Below are positions 45,705 to 55,444 of a DNA stretch of 64,000 bases, in pieces. The position numbers were made by a program, and so were the translations under genes. This DNA comes from Methyloceanibacter caenitepidi (GTDB taxonomy: Bacteria; Pseudomonadota; Alphaproteobacteria; Rhizobiales; Methyloligellaceae), in the NCBI RefSeq assembly GCF_000828475.1, contig NZ_AP014648.1, positions 3,049,400 through 3,113,399 on the forward strand. The letters are read 5' to 3'. Below the pieces are notes generated by a model, which saw nothing but the letters and a program-made list of their open reading frames with translations, ran no database searches and was not told the origin of the DNA. Each line of letters opens with the position of its first letter. Position 1 is the stretch's first letter.

Positions 45705-46130
45705 CTATCCTTGCGCGTCCGGCGGCTCAGGCGTGGACGGCGCCGCCTCGGGCGCGACCTGGATCGACTGCAGATAGGCGATGATCGAATCCACCTCATC
45801 GGGTGGAAACACGAAGACGGGCATGTCCGGATGCCCGGACATGATGCCTTCGGCCAGCGATTCTGCCAGGTCGTCGACGGGATAGTTCTCGGAAAGAACG
45901 CGGAACGGCGGCGCGTCCTTGTTGGGGCTCTCGCCCGTCGCCCCGATCGCGTGGCAGCGGCCGCAATGCTCGCGGACGATCGCCTCGCCCTTGGCGATCG
46001 CCTCGCCCTTGGCCATCGCGTCGCCCTTGGCCATCGGCTCTTCGTCGGCGCCGAGCGCTGGCAATGTCGTGAGAACCAGCAGTGCCGTCAGCACGCCGCG
46101 TTCGAAAAAGCCGCCCAGTCCCCGCCGCAT
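45705..46130 (-). CDS. Periplasmic cytochrome c
   Basis: The protein has 141 residues. A signal peptide of about 28 residues ends near ALGA. The haem motif CGRCH is at about residue 56, and the axial Met lies in SGHPDMPVFVF. Before the haem there is a MAKGDAMAKGEAIAKGEAI stretch with three near-identical six-residue units, a duplicated linker. The Pro/Glu/Ala C terminus is low complexity. It is a class I electron-transfer protein; its partners are unknown. Confidence 0.88.
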   Translation of the reverse strand: MRRGLGGFFERGVLTALLVLTTLPALGADEEPMAKGDAMAKGEAIAKGEAIVREHCGRCHAIGATGESPNKDAPPFRVLSENYPVDDLAESLAEGIMSGHPDMPVFVFPPDEVDSIIAYLQSIQVAPEAAPSTPEPPDAQG

Positions 46131-46433
46131 GGCCTCCGCCTCAAGTTTGATTCGAGCCTCGCATAGCTATAGCGCAAATTGCGCGCGCACCGCTGAGATA
46201 GGTCAAGATGCGGACGCGGTTCCAGCCGCCAGCCGAAAAAAGCGGCCGGAAAACAAAAAGCCACGCCGTAGCGCGGAGCTACAGGGGCGTGGCAACAACA
46301 ACTCCCGACCCGCGCTGAGCGCTGCGGGTTTTCCACAGGCTGTGCACGGCAATACTGCACTTTTCTCAATCGAGCCCCCGGTGGTGGAGGCTGATGGCCT
46401 CTGTAGGCTGAAATGCCCTGAGACCTCGTGAGG
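46131..46433. other. Intergenic region with terminator
   Basis: No gene was found. It contains the minus-strand terminator at 46250-46293 and upstream sequence of the cytochrome c gene. Confidence 0.6.
46250..46293 (-). terminator. Terminator of the first DUF465 gene
   Basis: A 13-bp stem, GCCACGCC plus GTAGC pairing with GCTAC plus GGCGTGGC, with a 3-base bulge. On the minus strand it is followed by TTTTTGTTTT. Confidence 0.85.
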
Positions 46434-46601
46434 CTAACTGTGTTTCAGGCGTTCCATCTCGTCTTTGAGGTAGAGCTTCCGGCGCTTCAGCTCGGCAATT
46501 TTGAAGGCGTCCGCCGTGGGCCTTCCTTGTTCTTCATCGATCTTCCGATCCAAAGCGCGGTGTTTCAAAGCCAATTCATCGAGATGCGCTTCTAACGCCA
46601 T
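46434..46601 (-). CDS. DUF465 (YdcH) small protein
   Basis: The protein has 55 residues. It begins MALEAHLDELALKHRALDRKI and ends with AELKRRKLYLKDEMERLKHS. This is the YdcH/DUF465 family of short helical proteins; their role is not known. GGAGGT precedes the ATG by 5 bases. A strong terminator follows at 46250. A related DUF465 gene lies divergent 199 bases away. Confidence 0.88.
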   Translation of the reverse strand: MALEAHLDELALKHRALDRKIDEEQGRPTADAFKIAELKRRKLYLKDEMERLKHS

Positions 46602-46799
46602 ACCGGACCTCCAGATTGAATTGTCAATGTAACTATTCTGACAAAGAGACCGGGGCTTGTCTAATCACGGCTGATTGGGTGGTCGTTTCGACGCAACCCC
46701 CAAGAATTGGACCGCCTGGACCTCCGATCCAGCGGACGGGCTCTTGCGCCACTAGCGGTTCGGCAAGATACTCCCGGCCACACGAACAAGGAGCGCCCG

Positions 46800-47006
46800 A
46801 TGGAGAGCGAGGAGATCCGCGAGCTTCGGGCTGTACTGGGTAGGCTCAAACAAGAGCACCGCGACCTGGACAGTGCGATCAACGCGCTGGAGGAGTCGGG
46901 CCGCGCGGACGCATTGCAGCTCAAGCGCCTTAAGAAGAAGAAGCTTTTTTTGAAAGACGAGATCATCCGGATCGAAGACGAACTGCTTCCCGATATTATC
47001 GCTTGA
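46800..47006 (+). CDS. Second DUF465 (YdcH) small protein
   Basis: The protein has 68 residues. It begins MESEEIRELRAVLGRLKQEHRDLDSAINAL and continues with LQLKRLKKKKLFLKDEIIRIEDELLPDII. It is the same family as the divergent gene at 46434 but only about 30% alike. AAGGAG precedes the ATG. The end overlaps the convergent DUF4345 gene by 11 bases. The pair suggests an old duplication. Confidence 0.88.
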   Translation: MESEEIRELRAVLGRLKQEHRDLDSAINALEESGRADALQLKRLKKKKLFLKDEIIRIEDELLPDIIA

Positions 47007-47418
47007 GTTTTCGGTCGGCCGCCGCCAGGACGGCGAGGCCCAGCAGCCCCGCGAAAATCTCGATACCCAGATAGATCAGCAGCAGCGGGCTCGACCGCCC
47101 GTCGACCGCGAGGCTGATCAGCCGGCCGGCTGCGATGGACCAGGCGAAGCCGATCACTGTGATCACGGCGACGCGCTGCCACGCGGGGTTGAACGCGGAG
47201 ACGGCCCAAAACAGCCCGACACCGAGATAAAGGCTCATGACGCCCCGGTAAATATGCGTCTGGTCCGTGCTCAAATCCGGCATGGTCAGAAACATCGGCA
47301 GGGTTTTTGCCGGCGCGAAGCCGTAGTTGAGCGCGATCGGCACGATCAGAAAGGCCGACCCCAAAAGGAACAGCCGCATCAGCTTGTCGACTTTGGGCAC
47401 AACCACGGTTTCGGACAT
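46996..47418 (-). CDS. DUF4345 membrane protein
   Basis: The protein has 140 residues with four hydrophobic helices (MRLFLLGSAFLIVPIALNYG, HIYRGVMSLYLGVGLFWAV, VAVITVIGFAWSIAAGRL and LLLIYLGIEIFAGLLGLAVLA). It matches DUF4345, with R in the third helix. Function is unknown. The end overlaps the DUF465 gene on the other strand by 11 bases. The start is at 47418; the upstream gap holds the purE promoter. Confidence 0.8.
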   Translation of the reverse strand: MSETVVVPKVDKLMRLFLLGSAFLIVPIALNYGFAPAKTLPMFLTMPDLSTDQTHIYRGVMSLYLGVGLFWAVSAFNPAWQRVAVITVIGFAWSIAAGRLISLAVDGRSSPLLLIYLGIEIFAGLLGLAVLAAADRKLKR

Positions 47419-47571
47419 TCAGCTCTCTCGCTCTTCTTTGGGATCGATCAGAATCGTAGGCCCCGATCATGCCGCCTTTTCCGACGCTTGGCTTGTCTGA
47501 TTCTGCTCCGGCTGGGGCCCTAACTCTGCAAAGCCCCTTAAGCCTGATGCGAGAACCACCCGAAACCCGCC

Positions 47572-47599
47572 TTGCCAACCCCCCTGGCCTCCCTATAAT
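47572..47599 (+). promoter_or_regulatory. Promoter of purEK
   Basis: TTGCCA (47572-47577), 16 bases, TATAAT (47594-47599), a near-consensus sigma70 promoter. Transcription should begin near 47606. Confidence 0.8.
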
Positions 47600-47616
47600 C
47601 GCGCGCTTTCCGCGAT

Positions 47617-47637
47617 CCGCCTTCGGGCGGTTTTTTT
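47617..47637 (+). terminator. UUCG-capped terminator hairpin in the purE leader
   Basis: CCGCC-TTCG-GGCGG followed by seven T, a complete intrinsic terminator, lies about 11 bases after the predicted start of the purE transcript and 14 bases before the purE ATG. Confidence 0.8.
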
Positions 47638-47650
47638 GATGGGCGAAAGC

Positions 47651-48148
47651 ATGAGCGAGGCGACCCCCGCCGTCGGCATCATCATGGGAAGCCGGTCGGA
47701 CTGGCCCACCCTGAAGGCAGCCGCAAAAATCCTGGACGCGCTCAAGGTGCCGTACGAGACGAAAGTCGTTTCGGCCCACCGGACCCCGCAGCGCCTCTAT
47801 GATTATGCTACGAGCGCGCGCGGCCGGGGCCTGAAGGTCATCATTGCCGGCGCCGGCGGGGCCGCGCATCTGCCCGGCATGGCCGCCTCCATGACCACGC
47901 TGCCAGTCCTCGGCGTGCCGGTCGAAAGCAAATCCTTGAAGGGGCTCGACAGCCTCCTGTCCATCGCACAAATGCCGGGCGGGGTCCCGGTCGGCACGCT
48001 TGCCATCGGTAAGGCTGGCGCCACCAATGCGGGGCTCCTTGCGGCCAGCATTCTGGCCGTGTCGGACGCCGGCTTGGCGTCGCGTCTGGAGGCGTGGCGC
48101 AGCGCCCAGTCCGATGCGGTCGCCGAGACCGTCGAGGATAATGACTGA
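47651..48148 (+). CDS. purE: N5-carboxyaminoimidazole ribonucleotide mutase
   Basis: The protein has 165 residues. The conserved start is [21 protein letters not shown], with [13 protein letters not shown] (catalytic His) and [25 protein letters not shown]. PurE moves the carboxyl of N5-CAIR to C4 in purine synthesis. It overlaps purK by 8 bases. The start at 47651 gives the family N terminus; an ATG 12 bases upstream lies at the end of the T run of a terminator, and is less likely. Confidence 0.95.
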   Translation: MSEATPAVGIIMGSRSDWPTLKAAAKILDALKVPYETKVVSAHRTPQRLYDYATSARGRGLKVIIAGAGGAAHLPGMAASMTTLPVLGVPVESKSLKGLDSLLSIAQMPGGVPVGTLAIGKAGATNAGLLAASILAVSDAGLASRLEAWRSAQSDAVAETVEDND

Positions 48149-49226
48149 CGTCCCGCTGCCACCCGGCAGCACGATCGGCATTCTGGGCGGCGGTCAGCTC
48201 GGCCGCATGCTGTCCGCTGCCGCCAGCCGGCTCGGCCTCAAGACACATATCTACAACGACACCCCGGACGCCCCGGCCTTCCACGTCGCGGCGAAGGGAA
48301 GCGTCGGGGACTATGACGATCTGGACGCGGTCGCCAGCTTCGCGCGCCAAGTCGACGCGGTGACGTGCGAATTCGAGAACGTGCCTGCTGCGGCCCTGGA
48401 GGCCGCCGGTGCGGAGGCCCCGGTCTTCCCGCCCGTGAAATCCTTCGAGGTCGCCCAGGACCGGCTCACCGAGAAGGACTTCGTGAGCGCTCTCGGCATC
48501 GCTGTCGCGCCCTATGCCGCCATCGACACGCTTGCGGACCTGAAGGAATCCATCCTGCGGGTGCCGCCGCCGTGCCTGCTCAAAACCCGCCGCTTCGGCT
48601 ATGACGGCAAGGGGCAGGCCCGGATCCACACGCTCTGCGAAGCCGAAAGCGCCTGGGAGAGCATCGGCGAGGCCCCGGCGATCCTGGAAGGCATGGTCGC
48701 GTTCGAGCGCGAGCTCTCGGTCGTGACGGTGCGTGGGCGGGACGGAACCGTGCGTTTCTACGATGTGGTCGAGAATGTGCACAAAGACGGCATCCTCGAC
48801 ACCAGTGCGGTCCCGGCGAAGATCCCGTCCGCTCTGGAGACGGAGGCGCAGGCAATCGCCGGCAAGATCGCCGAGGCGCTCGGCCATGTGGGCGTCCTCA
48901 CCGTGGAGATGTTCCAGACCGGCGGCGACAAGCCCGGCCTCACCGTGAACGAGATCGCCCCCCGCGTCCATAATTCGGGGCATTGGACCCAAGACGCCTG
49001 CCTTGTCAGTCAGTTCGAAAACCACGTCCGGGCCATCTGCGGCTGGCCGCTCGGCGACGTGGCCCGCCACAGCGACGCCGTAATGACCAACCTCATCGGC
49101 AGCGAGGCCGACGACTGGCGCCGATACGCCGCCGAACCCGGCACCGCAGTGCATCTCTACGGCAAGGCGGAGGCCCGCCCCGGTCGCAAAATGGGCCATA
49201 TCAACCGAATTTCCCCGAAAACATAG
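48141..49226 (+). CDS. purK: N5-carboxyaminoimidazole ribonucleotide synthase
   Basis: The protein has 361 residues of the ATP-grasp fold. The N-terminal [21 protein letters not shown], then [12 protein letters not shown] (ATP loop), and the late [19 protein letters not shown]. PurK makes N5-CAIR from AIR, ATP and bicarbonate for PurE. The ATG is inside the purE end, overlapping by 8 bases, so both are translationally coupled. Length is normal. Confidence 0.95.
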   Translation: MTDVPLPPGSTIGILGGGQLGRMLSAAASRLGLKTHIYNDTPDAPAFHVAAKGSVGDYDDLDAVASFARQVDAVTCEFENVPAAALEAAGAEAPVFPPVKSFEVAQDRLTEKDFVSALGIAVAPYAAIDTLADLKESILRVPPPCLLKTRRFGYDGKGQARIHTLCEAESAWESIGEAPAILEGMVAFERELSVVTVRGRDGTVRFYDVVENVHKDGILDTSAVPAKIPSALETEAQAIAGKIAEALGHVGVLTVEMFQTGGDKPGLTVNEIAPRVHNSGHWTQDACLVSQFENHVRAICGWPLGDVARHSDAVMTNLIGSEADDWRRYAAEPGTAVHLYGKAEARPGRKMGHINRISPKT

Positions 49227-49372
49227 GCCCCCGCGACGCGCTCACGGTCTGGACAACCCGCCGCAGGTTTGCTAGAGCACCCTCTGGATGCGTGATTCAG
49301 GCGATCCGCAAATGGGTTGCTTTGGCTTCGCTCCAATCCCAAAACCAACGCTAATTCGGAGATTAGAGACGC

Positions 49373-49603
49373 GTGCAAGTCGTCGTTCGCGATAACAATG
49401 TCGATCAGGCCCTCCGGGCGCTGAAGAAGAAAATGCAGCGCGAAGGCATCTTCCGCGAGATGAAGCTCCGTAACTATTACGAGAAGCCCTCCGAGAAGCG
49501 TGCCCGCGAAAAGGCCGAGGCCATCCGCCGGGCGCGGAAGCTGGCCCGCAAGAAGGCCCAGCGTGAGTCTGGCGTTGGCGGACGCCCTCGCGGCCGCCGC
49601 TAA
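49373..49603 (+). CDS. rpsU: 30S ribosomal protein bS21
   Basis: The protein has 76 residues: [27 protein letters not shown] at the start and [13 protein letters not shown] near the end, with a basic tail. This is bS21. The start codon is GTG at 49373, with GGAG about 11 bases upstream. A terminator follows at 49634. The purK gene lies 147 bases upstream, so this may be a separate unit. Confidence 0.96.
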   Translation: MQVVVRDNNVDQALRALKKKMQREGIFREMKLRNYYEKPSEKRAREKAEAIRRARKLARKKAQRESGVGGRPRGRR

Positions 49604-49633
49604 GACCACTCTTCAAAAGCACAGCGCTGCCAA

Positions 49634-49660
49634 GAGCCGGGAAGATCCTTCCCGGCTTTG
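49634..49660 (+). terminator. Terminator of rpsU
   Basis: AGCCGGGAAG pairs with TTCCCGGCT around ATCC, followed by TTGT. Confidence 0.75.
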
Positions 49661-49731
49661 TCGTGTTTGCACGCCTTCAAGGAGTGAAGCGGTACGGCGA
49701 ACAGATTTCCGGTAGCGCAAAGAAAAGGCCG

Positions 49732-49754
49732 GCATCGCTGCCGGCCTTCTTGTG
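49732..49754 (-). terminator. Terminator of the alpha/beta hydrolase gene
   Basis: AAGGCCGGCA pairs with TGCCGGCCTT around TCGC. On the minus strand TTTTCTTTG follows. Confidence 0.8.
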
Positions 49755-49776
49755 TCTGTCGCTACGACGAGCGCTG

Positions 49777-50658
49777 TTAGCGTTCTGCCGCGGCAGCAGC
49801 CGGAACCTCCACCGGCCGCCCGGCGCGGGCCGCGCTCTGGGGTTCGACCGCGGGCACCGCTTCGGTACCGAGACCGGCCAGGAAGTCGCGGACCCGGGCC
49901 CAGGCCCCTTGCTCGAAGAGGTCGTTGTGTCCTGCGCGCGGCACGACCGTGAGGGTCTTCGGATCGCTGGCCGCATGAAACACGCGGCGCGCCATATCGA
50001 GCGGGATGACCGCATCGCGGCCGCCATGGATGATGAAGAGGGGCACGTCGACAGAGCCGATACGGTCGACGGTACGGTACTGGTCGACCATGATCTGTTT
50101 CAGGGGCAGAAGCGGCCAAGCCAGCTTGCCCACGTCGACGACAGATGTGAACGGCGATTCCAGCACCAAGGCCTCGGCCGGACGCTGCTGACAGACCTGG
50201 GTCGCAACGCCGGTGCCGAGCGACTCGCCGTAAAGCACGATGTCACGGGGCGGCACACCCAGCCCGCGCAAGGCGTCGTAAGCGCTCACCGCATCCCTCA
50301 CGATACGTTTCTCGGAGGGGCGGCCGGACGACCCGCCGAAGCCGCGATAGTTGACGATGAAGACGCCGTAGCCGTCTCCGGCGATTGTCTTGATCTTGCC
50401 TGCCCGGGCGGCGGCGTTGCCGCTGTTGCCGGGGAAGTACAGGAGGGTGCGCTTGCCGTTCGCAGCCGGCCGGTACCAGGCGATCAGTTTCTTCCCGTCG
50501 GGCGCCTTGAAGACGATCTCCTCGACACCCGTCAGGCCTGCTTCGCGCGGGTCGATACGCTTCCGGTCCGGTACATACAGGAAATAGCGATGAAGCAGCC
50601 GCGCCACGATGCAAAACAGCGCGAAAATCACGAAAAGAGCTAGAAAAAGGTTCAACAT
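49777..50658 (-). CDS. Membrane-anchored alpha/beta hydrolase (BEM46/YfhR-like)
   Basis: The protein has 293 residues. An N-terminal membrane helix (MLNLFLALFVIFALFCIVARLL) is followed by a hydrolase fold: LLYFPGNSGNAAARAG (oxyanion loop), nucleophile elbow LYGESLGTGVATQV, IHGGRDAVIPLDMA and the His of PRAGHNDLF. This is the BEM46/YfhR branch, whose substrates are unknown. The Ala-rich tail is variable. The start at 50658 has AGGG upstream; the frame continues upstream without conserved sequence. Confidence 0.85.
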   Translation of the reverse strand: MLNLFLALFVIFALFCIVARLLHRYFLYVPDRKRIDPREAGLTGVEEIVFKAPDGKKLIAWYRPAANGKRTLLYFPGNSGNAAARAGKIKTIAGDGYGVFIVNYRGFGGSSGRPSEKRIVRDAVSAYDALRGLGVPPRDIVLYGESLGTGVATQVCQQRPAEALVLESPFTSVVDVGKLAWPLLPLKQIMVDQYRTVDRIGSVDVPLFIIHGGRDAVIPLDMARRVFHAASDPKTLTVVPRAGHNDLFEQGAWARVRDFLAGLGTEAVPAVEPQSAARAGRPVEVPAAAAAER

Positions 50659-51062
50659 GACCCTGTCTGCGCCTCTCTTATATTTATTTTTGGTCGGCCC
50701 GCAAAATACGGACCATGTATGAATGGCGCCTGAACAGGCCATTCATAAGATAGAGCTCTACATGAAGCTCCAATTATCAGAGTTTATGCTTGCCTAATGG
50801 CGTATTTTGATCTTGGAAGCTCTAATTAACCTTTGGATAAGAGCCGTCTAGATCTCATGCTAGATGGTCCGGACGGTGGGGGAATCAATGGACGAAAGTC
50901 ACACGCCGCACCGCACAGCCGCCAAGGCTCAGGGGCGTAAGCGACGATTGAAGCCGCAAAATGGGCGAATCCCGGCCGCACGTTGGCAGTTCTTCGTTGA
51001 ATTCTAGACGGTTAACTCTATCGCACCGGTCGAGGCTGAGCGGGCGCGGGGCGGTGGACTGC

Positions 51063-51092
51063 CGCGCTGTGATGGAATGCACAGCGCGTTTT
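51063..51092 (+). terminator. Terminator-like stem-loop
   Basis: CGCGCTGTG pairs with CACAGCGCG around ATGGAATG, followed by TTTT. No annotated gene of size precedes it on this strand. Confidence 0.7.
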
Positions 51093-51242
51093 CCCGTCTG
51101 CCACTAGCTTGTTGTCACTGACCAAGAGAGACGACCGGCGGCTTTCCGGCCCCCTCCGCCCCCGAGGCGGGCAGCTGCCGCCAAAAAGTACTCGAACGGC
51201 CTCGCGCTTCGCCCCCCGTAGCGCAAAAGCCGTTTCACCAGC

Positions 51243-51273
51243 AAAGGTCCGGAGTTCCCCCCTCCGGACCTTT
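51243..51273 (+). terminator. Terminator-like stem-loop upstream of the Crp gene
   Basis: AAAGGTCCGGAG pairs with the reverse-complementary TCCGGACCTTT across a C-rich loop, an 11-bp stem. Confidence 0.7.
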
Positions 51274-51329
51274 GTCATGTCTGGCCTCCGGAGTGGACCG
51301 GGACGAGGCCGCTGTTATCATCCGAATTC

Positions 51330-52028
51330 ATGGGCGAGATCGGCGACATAGAACTTTTTGCCTCGCTCGGCGAGGAAAGCGCCAGGCGCTTCGCTCCGGC
51401 AGTTTCGTGGCGCACCTACCCGGCGAACGAACTGGTCATCGACATGGACGACCCGTCGACCGACGTGCTTTTCGTCGTCAGCGGCTCGGTGCGGGTCATC
51501 CACCGCGCCGACGATGGGAAGCAGGTTATCCTCGGTGAGCTGGGGCCCGGCTCCATGTTCGGAGAAATGGCGGCTATCGACGGCATCCCCCGCTCCGCAA
51601 GCGTCACGACGATGCAGACGTCCCTCATCGGTTCCATGCGGGCCGCGGCCTTCATGGACGTTCTCGCGCACGAACCGGAGGTGTGCCGCACGGTGCTCAA
51701 CATGCTGGTGGGGCGCATCCGCTCCCTCAACCTGCAGCTTTACGAGCATGCCTACCTGACGGCCTCCGAGCGGCTTTACGCCGAGCTCTTGCGGCTGTCG
51801 CGCCCGCGCCCAGGCCATGACGGACAGCGGAGCATCTCGCCCCCGCCAAACCAGCAGGATCTCGCCGAGCGCATCGGCTCGCGCCGCGAGGTGGTCTCCC
51901 GCGCGTTGCGCGCGCTGGAGAAGGACGGGCTCGTAGAGAAGACACGCGGCGCGCTGGTGTTGACCGACCCCGGCGCGCTCAACCGGCGCATTTCCCTCGA
52001 AGGCCTCTGGGTCAAATTCGACCAGTAG
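51330..52028 (+). CDS. Crp/Fnr-family transcription regulator
   Basis: The protein has 232 residues. The cyclic-nucleotide-like sensor domain (about 10-125) has LFVVSGSVRVIHRADDGKQVILGELGPGSMFGEMAAIDG, with a Gly-Glu in place. The C-terminal winged HTH (about 165-215) has NQQDLAERIGSRREVVSRALRALEKDGLVE. The FNR-type cysteines are missing. It may bind cAMP or act without a ligand. The target sites are unknown. It is convergent with the pnt operon. Confidence 0.88.
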   Translation: MGEIGDIELFASLGEESARRFAPAVSWRTYPANELVIDMDDPSTDVLFVVSGSVRVIHRADDGKQVILGELGPGSMFGEMAAIDGIPRSASVTTMQTSLIGSMRAAAFMDVLAHEPEVCRTVLNMLVGRIRSLNLQLYEHAYLTASERLYAELLRLSRPRPGHDGQRSISPPPNQQDLAERIGSRREVVSRALRALEKDGLVEKTRGALVLTDPGALNRRISLEGLWVKFDQ

Positions 52029-52044
52029 CTTGCTCAAGGCAGCA

Positions 52045-52079
52045 TCTAAGGCCGCGGTGCCGTAAGCACGCGGCTTAGA
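52045..52079. terminator. Bidirectional stem-loop between the Crp and pntB genes
   Basis: TCTAAGGCCGCG pairs with CGCGGCTTAGA with one bulge across a 12-base loop. It lies between convergent stops; no long T run. Confidence 0.5.
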
Positions 52080-52087
52080 TCGACTTG

Positions 52088-53482
<1,395 letters not shown>

Positions 53483-53496
53483 TGTCTGCGATCCCC

Positions 53497-53913
53497 CTAG
53501 CGGTCTTTACGCCGGTACATGGCGAGCATGCGTTGCGTCACCAGGAACCCGCCGAAGATATTGACCGAGGCCAGGATCAGGGCGACGAAACCCAGGATCT
53601 TCGCAAGCCAGTGACCGGACGACGCGACCGCGTCTCCCGCCTCGACCGCGACCGCCAGCAGCGCGCCCACGACGATCACGGAGGAGACCGCGTTTGTCAC
53701 CGACATCAGCGGCGTATGCAGCGCGGGCGTTACGCTCCAGACCACGTAGTAGCCGACGAACACCGCCAGCACGAAGATCGAGAATTGCGACATGAAATCG
53801 TGGCCACCGCCTTCCGCTGCCTCGGCGGCGTAGGCCGCGCTCACCAAAAGCGCATCGGAGGCAAGCGCCGCTACGGCAACGATGATCCCCGTTAGAAGGG
53901 TCTTATTCGTCAT
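53497..53913 (-). CDS. pntA2: NAD(P) transhydrogenase subunit alpha part 2 (membrane part)
   Basis: The protein has 138 residues. It contains [49 protein letters not shown] and a last helix ending [11 protein letters not shown]. This is the separate membrane half of subunit alpha, as found in alphaproteobacteria. A hydrophobic N terminus of about 30 residues resembles a signal or extra helix. The ATG overlaps the pntA1 stop by 4 bases. Confidence 0.92.
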   Translation of the reverse strand: MTNKTLLTGIIVAVAALASDALLVSAAYAAEAAEGGGHDFMSQFSIFVLAVFVGYYVVWSVTPALHTPLMSVTNAVSSVIVVGALLAVAVEAGDAVASSGHWLAKILGFVALILASVNIFGGFLVTQRMLAMYRRKDR

Positions 53914-55052
53914 GATGTCTTCCCTCCGGCAACCCGCTCGTTGACGATCGCCCCGTCACGGGCAATTGCCGTACCGATGGCCAATTCGTCGTCCCAATCG
54001 ATGGCGAGCTCTTTGGTTTCCTTGTCGATGAACGGCTCGATAAAAGCCTGAAGGTTTCGCGCATAGAGGCTGGAGGCGTTGACCGGCACCTGACCGGCCA
54101 GGTTCAACTGGCCGAGGATGCGCACGCCCTTGTGCTCGGCGACCTCGCCTGGCTTGGTCAGCTCCGCGTTCCCGCCCCGCTCCGCCGCGAGATCCACGAT
54201 GATGGAGCCCGGCTTCATGCTTTCGATCATCGCTTTCGAGATCAGCTTCGGCGCCGGACGGCCGGGGATGAGCGCGGTAGTGATGACGATGTCCTGGTTC
54301 TTGACGTGCTCGGCGACAAGCTCGGCCTGCTTCTTCTTGTACTCGTCCGACATCTCCTTGGCGTAGCCGCCGGACGTCTCGGCCTGTTTGAATTCCTCGT
54401 CTTCGACGGCGATGAACTTCGCGCCGAGCGAAGCCACCTGCTCTTTCACGGCAGGCCGCACGTCGGTCGCGGTCACGATAGCGCCGAGGCGGCGCGCAGT
54501 AGCGATTGCCTGGAGCCCGGCCACGCCGACACCCATGACGAACACGCGTGCGGCCGGCACCGTACCTGCCGCGGTCATCATCATCGGCAAGGCCCGCTCG
54601 AACTCGGCGGCTGCATTGACCACGGCCTTGTAGCCCGCGAGGTTCGATTGCGAGGACAGAACGTCCATGCTCTGGGCGCGCGTGATGCGCGGCATCAACT
54701 CCATGGAGAAGAGCGACACGCCGGTCTTTGCGAGCGCCTCAAGACCGGCCGTGTCCGAGAACGGATCCAGCATGCCGATCAGAGCAGCGCCTTTTTTCAT
54801 CGCTTTTGCGAGTTCCACAGACGGACGCCGGACGGTGAAAACCACGTCCGCGCCGGAAACCGCGTCCTCATCGGACTTGGCGATTGACGCGCCGGCCTCT
54901 TTGTAGTCGTCGTCGCTGAAATGGGATCGAAGCCCCGCGCCAGACCGCACCGTGACCTTGGCGCCGGCTTTCACCAGCTTCTTGACGGTCTCGGGGGTAA
55001 GGCCGATCCGAGGCTCCTCGGAGCCTTCTGCGGGTACGCCAATTGCAATCAT
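53910..55052 (-). CDS. pntA1: NAD(P) transhydrogenase subunit alpha part 1 (NAD-binding)
   Basis: The protein has 380 residues. It begins [27 protein letters not shown], like alanine dehydrogenase and PntA. The NAD-binding part contains [31 protein letters not shown], and the mobile loop [17 protein letters not shown] is visible. It supplies the NADH-binding domain I of the membrane transhydrogenase. The start at 55052 matches the family N terminus and has GGGAGCC upstream; the frame is open further upstream. Its stop overlaps pntA2. Confidence 0.94.
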   Translation of the reverse strand: MIAIGVPAEGSEEPRIGLTPETVKKLVKAGAKVTVRSGAGLRSHFSDDDYKEAGASIAKSDEDAVSGADVVFTVRRPSVELAKAMKKGAALIGMLDPFSDTAGLEALAKTGVSLFSMELMPRITRAQSMDVLSSQSNLAGYKAVVNAAAEFERALPMMMTAAGTVPAARVFVMGVGVAGLQAIATARRLGAIVTATDVRPAVKEQVASLGAKFIAVEDEEFKQAETSGGYAKEMSDEYKKKQAELVAEHVKNQDIVITTALIPGRPAPKLISKAMIESMKPGSIIVDLAAERGGNAELTKPGEVAEHKGVRILGQLNLAGQVPVNASSLYARNLQAFIEPFIDKETKELAIDWDDELAIGTAIARDGAIVNERVAGGKTS

Positions 55053-55165
55053 CTTGGCTCCCTTTGCTGCGGGCGCACCCATCCATCAATGGCGGTGCGC
55101 CGAGCGCTGTCGGGTTCTAGAAGAGCGGGAGGATCAGGTGCCTCCCATCCGTGGTGGCCTTAAGC

Positions 55166-55309
55166 CTAGGTGAGGAAGAAGCCCATGCCCGCGACAATTG
55201 CCACACAGGCAAGCGTGCCCCAGAAAAACAGCCCGCAGAAGAGCTTATACGTGCCGAGGTGCTCGGCGTAATCCATATCCGGGTGGCCCTCTTTGGGATC
55301 GATGTGCAT
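55166..55309 (-). CDS. aa3-type cytochrome c oxidase subunit IV (small)
   Basis: The protein has 47 residues. It begins MHIDPKEGHPDMDYAEHLGTYKLF, then one membrane helix LFFWGTLACVAIVAGMGFFLT. This is the PF07835 family of tiny proteins of alphaproteobacterial aa3 oxidases, often placed beside pntA. GGGGGAC precedes the ATG. The length is typical. Confidence 0.88.
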   Translation of the reverse strand: MHIDPKEGHPDMDYAEHLGTYKLFCGLFFWGTLACVAIVAGMGFFLT

Positions 55310-55444
55310 TCGGCTGTCCCCCTGAATCTTTATCTTTGCTTGGCAACTGTTTCGCGCCACGTCGCGACATCGTCGCATCACGGGGAAATAGCAGACTAGA
55401 CGGCCTGCCGCAATAATCCTCAGGCGAGCAGAACCCCTTTGGGC

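Larger units (their letters stand above)
50659..51329 (+). other. Long intergenic region with inverted repeat and two terminators
   Basis: A 10-bp inverted repeat TATGAATGGC/GCCATTCATA (50718-50747) lies at the left. A possible small gene with GGGGGA upstream starts MDESHTPHRTAAKAQGRKRR (50888-51007, 39 residues). Two stem-loops follow at 51063-51092 and 51243-51273, both with T runs. The stretch therefore looks like a small transcription unit, coding or non-coding, upstream of the Crp gene. No conserved RNA family is recognised. Confidence 0.4.
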
